A stretch of 57,743 nt of DNA from an uncultured Bacteroidota bacterium (GTDB lineage Bacteria > Bacteroidota > Bacteroidia > Bacteroidales > SZUA-534). Location: positions 1 through 57,743 of the forward strand of contig CAMKOM010000020.1 of the NCBI GenBank assembly GCA_946414435.1, written 5' to 3'. Made by a program: the position numbers and the translations under genes. Every line of letters starts with the position of its first letter. Position 1 is the stretch's first letter. Positions 51,250 through 57,743 of this stretch are shown here, piece by piece. The notes beneath the pieces are model-generated. The model did no database searches and had not been told where the DNA came from. It saw nothing but the letters and a program-made list of their open reading frames with translations.

Positions 51250-52959
51250 TCACACCGTCAGCCTTACCTGCGCGTGGGCTTCGACAACGTTAATCACATA
51301 GTCACCCAACTTCTCGCAGTCGCAGATAATGTCCATATAGTGGACGCCCATCTGATAATCGTACTTCTTGTCGTTGATGTCGAATATGTTGTTCTCTTTC
51401 AGGCGCGAACGGAAGGTGTTAATCTCGTTCTCGATGTTGAGCGACTGAACGGCGAGCACTGTGCCCTCGGTATCCTCAATCAGCTTAATCATTTGAGTCA
51501 GAGCGCTTTCCACCAACTCAAACATATGCTCGATGTGAGCGTACTGCTCGGGCGTGAAATCTTCCTTCGAATCGAACTTGTGCTTGATGACGCGGCTCAT
51601 ATTGAAGTTGCTGTCGCAGATGCTCTCAATTTCCGAAATCTCGCGCAGCATCGACCTGACAGTCGATTTGCCTTCGGGGCTCAATCGGCCTTCAGCCACG
51701 TTGTTCAGGTAGTTGGCAATCTCAATTTCCATATTGTCGCTGATGCCTTCGTACTTCTCAATCCGCGAGTAGAGTTTCGAGAATTCGTTCACATCGTCAA
51801 GGTGCAGCAGCGTTTTCACAAAACCGAACATCTTCAGCGACCGCTCGGCAAACAGATTGATTTCCTTGCGCGCTTCCAGAATCGAGAGTTCCGAAGTCGA
51901 CATCATACCGCCGCTGATAAAGCGCAGACGGATGTCGTCGTCTTCTTCCTTGTTTTTAATGACGCGGCCGATAAACCTTTCAAGCGGCTTGATGAACCAA
52001 ATGAGCAGCATCACGTTGCAAAGGTTGAAAGCCGTGTGGAAGCCCGTCAGAGCGTAGGTTACGCGAACTGACGCTTGCGCGATTTCGTCGGGTGTCTGCG
52101 GCACAAAATCGGGGTCGAAGCCCACAACGTGGCAGACCATATTCACAAACGGATGGAAGATTATCAGAATCCAGCAAACACCGAAAAGGTTGAAAATCAA
52201 GTGTGCAAGGGCTGCCCTTCGCGCTTGTGTGCTTGCGTTCAGAGCGGCAATGTTCGACGTTACGGTTGTGCCGATGTTCTCACCCATTACAAGCGCAATG
52301 CCTTGATAGATAGGCAGAACGCCGCTTGAGCAAAGTATAAGGGTGATGGCCATAATTGCCGCCGACGACTGCACGCACATTGTCAGGAATCCGCCCAGAA
52401 GCAGGAACAGCAGTGTGGTCCAGAAGCCCCAGTGTCCGCACGAAGCGAAGAAATTGATAACCGTTTGGTTATGCGACAGGTCCATTTCAACTGCATTGGC
52501 GCGCAAAGTGGTGAGTCCCAAGAACATAAATGCAAATCCGAAGACAAACTCACCGAACGATTTTGTGCCGTTGCTCTTCATAAACGACAGCACAATGCCC
52601 AAAGCAAAGAGTGGGTAAACCACGCTCGTCATATCGAATTGGAAACCGAAAATGGCCATCAGCCAGCCCGTGACGGTGGTTCCGATGTTGGCACCCATAA
52701 TAACAGCGATGGCCTGCGTCAGAGTGAGCAAGCCAGCGTTTACAAAACTTACGGTGAGCACGGTAGTCGCTGTTGACGACTGCACGGCGGCCGTGATGAA
52801 TGTACCTGTGAGCAGGGCCGTAAAACGGTTTTTTGTCATTGTGCCGAGCACGTTGCGCAGGTGGCCGCCAGTGAGTTTCTGCAAGCCTTCGCTCATCGTC
52901 TTCATACCGAACATCAGCAAGGCAAGGCAGCCGAGAAGTTTGAAAATGGTAAGAATCAT
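51250..52959 (-). CDS. Na+/phosphate cotransporter family protein with PhoU-like domain
   Basis: The protein has two inverted Na/Pi-cotransporter repeats, each with the QSS motif (AAVQSSTATTVLTVSFVNAG and MCVQSSAAIMAITLILCSSG), about nine membrane segments, then a C-terminal helical PhoU-like domain (KYEGISDNMEIEIANYLNNV). It takes up phosphate with sodium; the PhoU part probably regulates it. Start 52959 (MILTIFKLLGCLALLMFGMK) begins directly at the first membrane helix; an ATG at 52983 adds eight residues. Monocistronic. Confidence 0.9.
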   Translation of the reverse strand: MILTIFKLLGCLALLMFGMKTMSEGLQKLTGGHLRNVLGTMTKNRFTALLTGTFITAAVQSSTATTVLTVSFVNAGLLTLTQAIAVIMGANIGTTVTGWLMAIFGFQFDMTSVVYPLFALGIVLSFMKSNGTKSFGEFVFGFAFMFLGLTTLRANAVEMDLSHNQTVINFFASCGHWGFWTTLLFLLLGGFLTMCVQSSAAIMAITLILCSSGVLPIYQGIALVMGENIGTTVTSNIAALNASTQARRAALAHLIFNLFGVCWILIIFHPFVNMVCHVVGFDPDFVPQTPDEIAQASVRVTYALTGFHTAFNLCNVMLLIWFIKPLERFIGRVIKNKEEDDDIRLRFISGGMMSTSELSILEARKEINLFAERSLKMFGFVKTLLHLDDVNEFSKLYSRIEKYEGISDNMEIEIANYLNNVAEGRLSPEGKSTVRSMLREISEIESICDSNFNMSRVIKHKFDSKEDFTPEQYAHIEHMFELVESALTQMIKLIEDTEGTVLAVQSLNIENEINTFRSRLKENNIFDINDKKYDYQMGVHYMDIICDCEKLGDYVINVVEAHAQVRLTV

Positions 52960-53129
52960 CGTTTTTAAATCATTGATTGACAATCAACAAACCCGCTATT
53001 GCGCGGCGGTTGACGCCATTAGTTACCGTTGGCAAATATAAAATGGCTATTTTTTTGCCACAAAAAAATGACCAACTAAATATAAAAAAGATGCATTAGT
53101 TTTTCATTTCATATTTTCAAACAAAAAAA

Positions 53130-53151
53130 AGCCGACTCGCGTGAGCCGGCT
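53130..53151 (-). terminator. Terminator of the GH43 operon
   Basis: AGCCG-A-CTC pairs with GAG-C-CGGCT around GCGT. On the minus strand it is followed by TTTTTTTTG, 25 bases past the GH43 stop. Confidence 0.6.
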
Positions 53152-53175
53152 TTTATTATTCTATGAATCACTCGA

Positions 53176-54618
53176 TTAATGGTTCTTCAAGTTCCATTTC
53201 GAGTTGTCGCTCTTCATATCGAATTTGCCAAGACCAACGGTGCTGTCGCCAGTCGATACCAGAACAACTTGGCCTTCAACGCCAGGAGCCTGTTTCGGCA
53301 TCAGACGGTAGGTTCCGTCAGTCAGTTGGTCGATGCGCCAGAGTTGTGTTTCAGCGCCAGTGTATTCTGATGCGATAACCTCGTAGTTCGGGGCAGCGGT
53401 CAGAGCGCGGTTAGTGCCTTCAATCACAATCTTGCAGTATGCACCACCAAGGAAGCCTTCCTTCTCGGGAAGAGCCACAATGCTCCATTTCTGGTGCGGG
53501 CGGGTCATATAGTCGCCCGCGCGGACAGCAACATCGCCAGCTGGCCAGGTCGATTGTACATCTTCAAGTTTCTGCGATGCAACCGGTTTGATAGGTGTGG
53601 TGTCGTTTCCGCGGAACCAACGCATAGCCATCGGCATACGAACAAAGTCAACAGCCAACTCAAGAGCATAGCCACGGCGCTCCGATTCAATCTCGTAAAC
53701 ACCATCTTTCAGCAGTTCGCCAGCGTACGGCCAATCGTTCTTCCACAGGAGCGGACGGATGGCCAGTGTGCTGCGGCCTGCAAGGTCAAGGTCGGCCTCA
53801 AAGTGGCACGACATCTTCTCAACGCCTTCTTCAACAATGTAGCGGCCGAAGTGGCCAGGACCCATAACGCGGTCGTGAGCGGCAATCACCATACGGCCAC
53901 CGCCTTGCAGCATATCGCGGCCCATATTGTCGAGATAAGGACCTGTCACTTTGCGTGAGCGGCCTACTACAATATTATATGTAGAGTTTGCACCGTCGCA
54001 GCAAGTACCGTGAGTGCCAAGCAGATAGTACCACCCATTGTTGTACATCAAAGCCGATGCCTCGCAGTCGATGGCGATGTTGATAGCTTCATTGCCTTCA
54101 ACGCGTTTGCCGGTTTTTGGGTCAAGCTCCACCAAACGGATGAATCCGAAATAGGTGCCATATGACAGCCAGAGGCGGCCATCGGGATCGAGAAGCAGAC
54201 CAGCGTCGATAGCATCGCAATCCTCATCATACTCCGATGATGCAACCTCAATCTCTTCGCTGAACTTGAAATCAGGCGATTTCGGGTCGAGAGTTTTGTT
54301 CCACATTGTAACCACCTTGCCAGCGTGACCGCCGCCAAGACCACCACCTGTTTTGCTGTAGGCAATCAGATAACGGTCGCCTATTTTGATGGCATCAGGT
54401 GCAGCACCGCCGCCCGGGCGCTCAGCGCCGCCGTTCCAGGTCCAACCGTCTTCTGAGATAAGACCGCCGCCGCCTGTTCCGAATGTGTAGTATTTTCCGT
54501 CGCATTCCATAATTGTCGACGGGTCGTGAATGAATGGTTTGCCAATCTGTGCGTTCGCATCTTTCGCCGCCAAGGCAACTGTGAGTGCGCAAACGCCTAA
54601 TGTTATAATCGATTTCAT
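53176..54618 (-). CDS. Glycoside hydrolase family 43-like protein with ricin-type C-terminal domain
   Basis: Start ATG 54618 gives a signal peptide (KSIITLGVCALTVALAAKDA) and a five-bladed propeller start typical of GH43: KPFIHDPSTIMECDGKYYTF with the catalytic-base Asp, DCDAIDAGLLLDPDGRLWLS, and CEASALMYNNGWYYLL with a candidate acid Glu. The C-terminal ~150 residues (PHQKWSIVALPEK, ETQLWRIDQLTDGTYRLMPK) look like a ricin B-type carbohydrate-binding domain. GH43 enzymes cleave arabinan or xylan side chains. It lies 24 bases after the 54643 gene in one unit. Confidence 0.8.
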   Translation of the reverse strand: MKSIITLGVCALTVALAAKDANAQIGKPFIHDPSTIMECDGKYYTFGTGGGGLISEDGWTWNGGAERPGGGAAPDAIKIGDRYLIAYSKTGGGLGGGHAGKVVTMWNKTLDPKSPDFKFSEEIEVASSEYDEDCDAIDAGLLLDPDGRLWLSYGTYFGFIRLVELDPKTGKRVEGNEAINIAIDCEASALMYNNGWYYLLGTHGTCCDGANSTYNIVVGRSRKVTGPYLDNMGRDMLQGGGRMVIAAHDRVMGPGHFGRYIVEEGVEKMSCHFEADLDLAGRSTLAIRPLLWKNDWPYAGELLKDGVYEIESERRGYALELAVDFVRMPMAMRWFRGNDTTPIKPVASQKLEDVQSTWPAGDVAVRAGDYMTRPHQKWSIVALPEKEGFLGGAYCKIVIEGTNRALTAAPNYEVIASEYTGAETQLWRIDQLTDGTYRLMPKQAPGVEGQVVLVSTGDSTVGLGKFDMKSDNSKWNLKNH

Positions 54619-54642
54619 ATTATATACTGTTTTGAATTTCAA

Positions 54643-55437
54643 TTACTTGTTGGTGATAGTGTAGTTTGTGACAGGTTTGCCGTCGAGGTCGAGGAAGCGA
54701 ACGCAGAAGTCGCTCATCCCCGGACCGTTGATAACGGCGCCGCGCAGAATGTTCTTGCCTTTTTTAAGGCTGATGATTGGCGAAACGCAGTCGTCGACAA
54801 CCATACGGCGGTCGCCCGAAAGAAGCAGCACTTCCTTGCCATCGAGCCACCACATTGAAGCCGAGTTAGAGCCAACAGCCAGACGAACGTTCATATCCTC
54901 GTCGCAGTTGATGACAGTAACAGCCCAGAAGAGAACGCCGTAGCGGTCTTTGTTGAGGCCGGTTGCCAGACGGAACAATTTAACGTTGAACAGCTTGCTG
55001 TCGAAAGCATGCCACTCGAGAGTTGCTTTCTCGATAATCGGTTTCTGCTCCGGGGGCGGCATCATCGGACGGCCGGCCTGAAGGTTTACAGGTGGCTGTT
55101 TCTCAACCATGACTTTGATTTTCGAGCCGGCTTTAGGCAGCACGGTCAGCTGGTTGGGGAAATACTCTTTTGCAAAAGCTTCGCGCAGGTAGCTGTCGGT
55201 AAAGACAGTGTTCGAGCGGTTTGGTTTGCTGATTGGGTCAAGCAGCAACCAACGGCGAATAAAGCCCTGGTCGTCAGGTTTCATTGCATCGGCAGTCGAT
55301 GGAGTGAAATAGTTGTCGATGCTTGGTCCACTTGGCACGCCCTCTTTCAACGGTTGGGGCTGTGCACTGGCATTATAGGCCTGCGCGCCGATGATGGCTG
55401 CCAGACCAATTGCCAACAGAGTTGTTTTGTGTTTCAT
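54643..55437 (-). CDS. Secreted protein of unknown function, partner of GH43
   Basis: The 264-residue protein has a signal peptide (ending NASAQ) and a beta-rich domain (FLDLDGKPVTNYTI; NVRLAVGSNSASMWWLDGKE) that resembles the jelly-roll regions often attached to carbohydrate esterases and hydrolases. I do not recognise the family. It is transcribed directly before GH43 and is likely to act on or bind the same polysaccharide; this is inferred from position only. Confidence 0.6.
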   Translation of the reverse strand: MKHKTTLLAIGLAAIIGAQAYNASAQPQPLKEGVPSGPSIDNYFTPSTADAMKPDDQGFIRRWLLLDPISKPNRSNTVFTDSYLREAFAKEYFPNQLTVLPKAGSKIKVMVEKQPPVNLQAGRPMMPPPEQKPIIEKATLEWHAFDSKLFNVKLFRLATGLNKDRYGVLFWAVTVINCDEDMNVRLAVGSNSASMWWLDGKEVLLLSGDRRMVVDDCVSPIISLKKGKNILRGAVINGPGMSDFCVRFLDLDGKPVTNYTITNK

Positions 55438-55615
55438 GATACTTTTTAGTTATGTGTTTTTTTAATTCAGACTGTCATCAGTCTGTGAGTGCAAATAACG
55501 CAAAAATGAATGGTATTTAATATTACTATGGTCGATAAAATCGGGTTTTCAATCGAAAATGGTAATTGGCAGGTTTTCTGGGCACAAAAAATATTTTTTC
55601 AAACCTTTTTTTCCT

Positions 55616-55623
55616 TATTTTTG
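55616..55623 (+). promoter_or_regulatory. Possible -7 box upstream of the collagen-like gene
   Basis: TATTTTTG, about 98 bases ahead of ATG 55721, fits TAnnTTTG. Confidence 0.3.
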
Positions 55624-55720
55624 CTCGACAAATATTAACCATTTGGAAAATAGCGCATAAAGCAATTATAACTTATTAGAAATCAATTTATAATTTCAAA
55701 TACAATCAAGAGTTATTATC

Positions 55721-57743
55721 ATGAAAATCAAGAATTTTATTCTAACAATTGCTGCCACTATGGCAACAATGGCTGCCGTGGCGCAGGCCGACGGATTCTC
55801 GTACCAAGCAGTGGTGCGCAACGCTGCCGGCGAACTTGTTGACAACTCGAAAGTAGGTCTTCGCCTGACACTGACTGCAGGCCAGAACGGCGAAGCGGTT
55901 TACCAGGAGACGCACACTCCGACAACCAACAGCTACGGCGTACTGAGCGTGACAGTAGGAACTGGCGCCCACGCCGAAGGCCAGAGTCTTCAGAATATAA
56001 ATTGGGCAAACGGAGACGTGTGGATGCGCGTTGAGATTGACCCCAACGGCGGCAAAAAATATACCGACATGGGTTCAACCAAACTGCAGTCGGTACCATA
56101 CGCTTATTTTGCAGCCAACGGCGGACAACAAGGCCCTAAAGGCGACAAGGGAGATAAAGGCGACAAGGGAGACAAAGGAGAACCATTCACATACACCGAT
56201 TTCACTCAAGGACAACTCGACGCACTGAAAGGCCCGCAAGGTCCTGTTGGACCACAAGGCCCGGCCGGAACTGGACTTAACAACAAAGGCGAGTGGATGG
56301 AGAACTCCACCTACGGCATCGGCGACTACGTATTCTCACGCAGTACGCTGGATGAAAACGTCAACTCGATGTGGATTGCAAAAAACGACAATTTTATAAG
56401 CCGTGCGCTGCCTTATCAGGACAGAAGCAACTGGGTTGAGTTCCAGGCCCCCAAGGGCGAAACTGGTGAGCGTGGTTTGCAAGGACCGCAGGGTGAGCAG
56501 GGTATTCAAGGCCCCGAAGGACCGCAAGGGCCACAGGGACCGCAGGGTACAGCCGGTGCAACTGGTGCAACCGGACCACAGGGACCTACCGGTGCAACCG
56601 GACCACAAGGCCCGAAGGGCGACAAGGGTGACCCGGGAACAGGACTTGTCAACCGTGGAGCATGGTCGTCAAGCAACTCTTACGAAGCAGGCAACTATGT
56701 GTTTGCACCATCAAGCACCAACGCAAGTGTGAACTCTATGTGGATAGCGCAGAAAACCGTAAACGCTTCAACAACAGCACCTGCAGCAGGTGAAGACTGG
56801 GTAGAATTCACTGCACCGCAAGGCGAGAAAGGTGAGACCGGCCCCGAAGGACCGCAAGGCCCGACCGGAGCAACCGGACCGCAAGGACCACAAGGTGAGC
56901 AAGGCCCGCAAGGTGAGCAAGGCCCGTCAGGACCGCAGGGACCTGCCGGCCGCGACGGCATGCAGGTTGAAGGCCACGAGGGCCAGACTTTGGTTCACAA
57001 TGGTACAACATGGGTTGCCACCGACGAAATATCGCTCAAAAAACTCGATGTGAAGGGTGAAACAACATCAGATGACGCTTTGTTTGAGGTTAAAGACAAA
57101 GACGGTAACGTTGTGTTTGCTGTTTACCCCAATGGCGTTCACGTTTATATTGACCCCGACGCCAGCGCAAGCAAGGTACGCCGCAGCGGATTCCTTATCA
57201 CTGGACGCGATGCAACCAAGAATGGCGAGAATGTTGATTTCTTGGCAGTTGACGGCTCAGGAACACAAGTGTTTGTAAGCGATGAGGACGGGAAGGACGG
57301 CAATGACAAAGTGCGCCGCAGCGGATTCTTTATCACTGGACGCGATGCAGCAAAAGACGGACAGCCAAACAACTATTTCGCAGTTAACGACGAGGGTACA
57401 AAAGTGTTTGTTGACGGTGAGGACGGCGGTGACAAAGTACGCCGCAGCGGCTTCCTCATCACAGGTCGCGACGCAACTAAGGAAGGCGAGAACACCGACT
57501 TGCTTTCAGTCAATGGTAACGGCACGCAAGTATATGTGGATGATGACAACAGTGGCAAAGTGCGCCGCAGCGGCTTCCTCATTACTGGGCGCGACGCCAC
57601 TAAAGCCGGCCAACCCAACAACTATTTCGCCGTGAACGACGAGGGAACAAAGGTGTTTGTTGACGGTGAGGACGGCGGTGACAAAGTGCGCCGCAGCGGC
57701 TTCCTCATCACAGGTCGCGACGCAACTAAGGAAGGCGAGAACA
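55721..57743 (+). CDS. Collagen-like surface protein with tandem repeats (3' end outside window)
   Basis: Start ATG 55721 gives a signal peptide ([20 protein letters not shown]), a ~110-residue N-terminal domain ([20 protein letters not shown]) found in many Bacteroidota surface proteins, then three Gly-X-Y blocks ([51 protein letters not shown]). These are separated by ~60-residue spacers ([20 protein letters not shown] and a related copy). The last ~190 visible residues are tandem ~42-residue units around [16 protein letters not shown]. There is no stop before the window end, so at least 674 codons. Bacterial collagen-like proteins form trimers on the cell surface. Confidence 0.85.
   Translation, partial: MKIKNFILTIAATMATMAAVAQADGFSYQAVVRNAAGELVDNSKVGLRLTLTAGQNGEAVYQETHTPTTNSYGVLSVTVGTGAHAEGQSLQNINWANGDVWMRVEIDPNGGKKYTDMGSTKLQSVPYAYFAANGGQQGPKGDKGDKGDKGDKGEPFTYTDFTQGQLDALKGPQGPVGPQGPAGTGLNNKGEWMENSTYGIGDYVFSRSTLDENVNSMWIAKNDNFISRALPYQDRSNWVEFQAPKGETGERGLQGPQGEQGIQGPEGPQGPQGPQGTAGATGATGPQGPTGATGPQGPKGDKGDPGTGLVNRGAWSSSNSYEAGNYVFAPSSTNASVNSMWIAQKTVNASTTAPAAGEDWVEFTAPQGEKGETGPEGPQGPTGATGPQGPQGEQGPQGEQGPSGPQGPAGRDGMQVEGHEGQTLVHNGTTWVATDEISLKKLDVKGETTSDDALFEVKDKDGNVVFAVYPNGVHVYIDPDASASKVRRSGFLITGRDATKNGENVDFLAVDGSGTQVFVSDEDGKDGNDKVRRSGFFITGRDAAKDGQPNNYFAVNDEGTKVFVDGEDGGDKVRRSGFLITGRDATKEGENTDLLSVNGNGTQVYVDDDNSGKVRRSGFLITGRDATKAGQPNNYFAVNDEGTKVFVDGEDGGDKVRRSGFLITGRDATKEGEN
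57173..57743 (+). repeat. ~125-bp tandem repeats with 249-bp higher-order unit
   Basis: Five copies of the KVRRSGFxITGRDA unit begin near 57173, 57307, 57434, 57557 and 57683. Alternate units are more alike; the copies near 57412 and 57661 are almost identical over at least 80 bases, giving a 249-bp two-unit repeat. The array runs off the window. Confidence 0.85.

Noticed and set aside
1-57743. CRISPR arrays, rRNA, complete tRNA genes, transposase genes
   Set aside because: None were found by eye; the repeats seen are minisatellites, inverted repeats or protein-coding tandem units.

Overview
The window looks like a chromosome segment of a Bacteroidota bacterium, most likely of the order Bacteroidales. 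The evidence is: promoter -7 boxes of the TAnnTTTG type and almost no Shine-Dalgarno sequences; signal-peptide proteins ending in type IX secretion (YPNP-type) C-terminal domains; a GldB-like lipoprotein; DUF4421, TlpA/DUF4369, BspA-like leucine-rich and collagen-like proteins. No rRNA, complete tRNA or CRISPR array was seen. I cannot name the genus.

Layout. (1) 1-14.1 kb is an accessory or defence island: a RepA-like AAA ATPase with a perfect Shine-Dalgarno site, an AlbA_2/Schlafen-type regulator, and a tightly packed minus-strand operon. The operon runs C5 methyltransferase, MORC/MutL-like GHKL ATPase, Z1 helicase, PD-(D/E)XK protein, then an unrecognised 570-residue protein with a duplicated C-terminal domain. 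It is followed by an Abi/UG-type reverse transcriptase and an AbiH protein. (2) 14.3-21.9 kb is the most unusual part: a WYL-domain regulator, two RlaP-type nucleotidyltransferases, a polynucleotide-kinase-like P-loop protein, a Thg1-like 3'-5' polymerase, several small proteins of unknown role, and at least six strongly folded non-coding elements. (3) 22.3-57.7 kb is ordinary core and surface-protein sequence: UDG-like and LysE-like proteins, tsaB, two tandem CotH/lamin-tail proteins, a PASTA-T9SS-rluD-U32 operon, a gmk-nadD-gldB operon, yicC with a glycosyltransferase, TlpA paralogues, a degenerate HisIE, a Na/Pi cotransporter, a GH43 enzyme and a collagen-like protein cut by the window end.

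How region 2 fits together. Eight copies of a 21-bp palindrome, CTACGMA-N7-TKCGTAG and close variants, occur only between 14.55 and 20.42 kb. In all eight, the edge facing the transcript lies exactly 8 bp from a -7-like box (TNNNTTTG). Three divergent pairs and two single sites would drive the WYL gene, both RlaP transcripts, the kinase-thg1 operon, a small protein gene and several structured RNAs. The simplest reading is one regulon, controlled by the WYL protein, that couples RNA end-processing enzymes to its own set of small RNAs. Two of these RNAs (15987-16047 plus; 19436-19498 minus) are homologous: six of their seven substitutions within the folded part form three compensated base pairs. 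The regulon and RNA structures are read from sequence; their link to RNA repair or defence is inference.

All boundaries and folds were worked out by eye. No database search or folding program was run.
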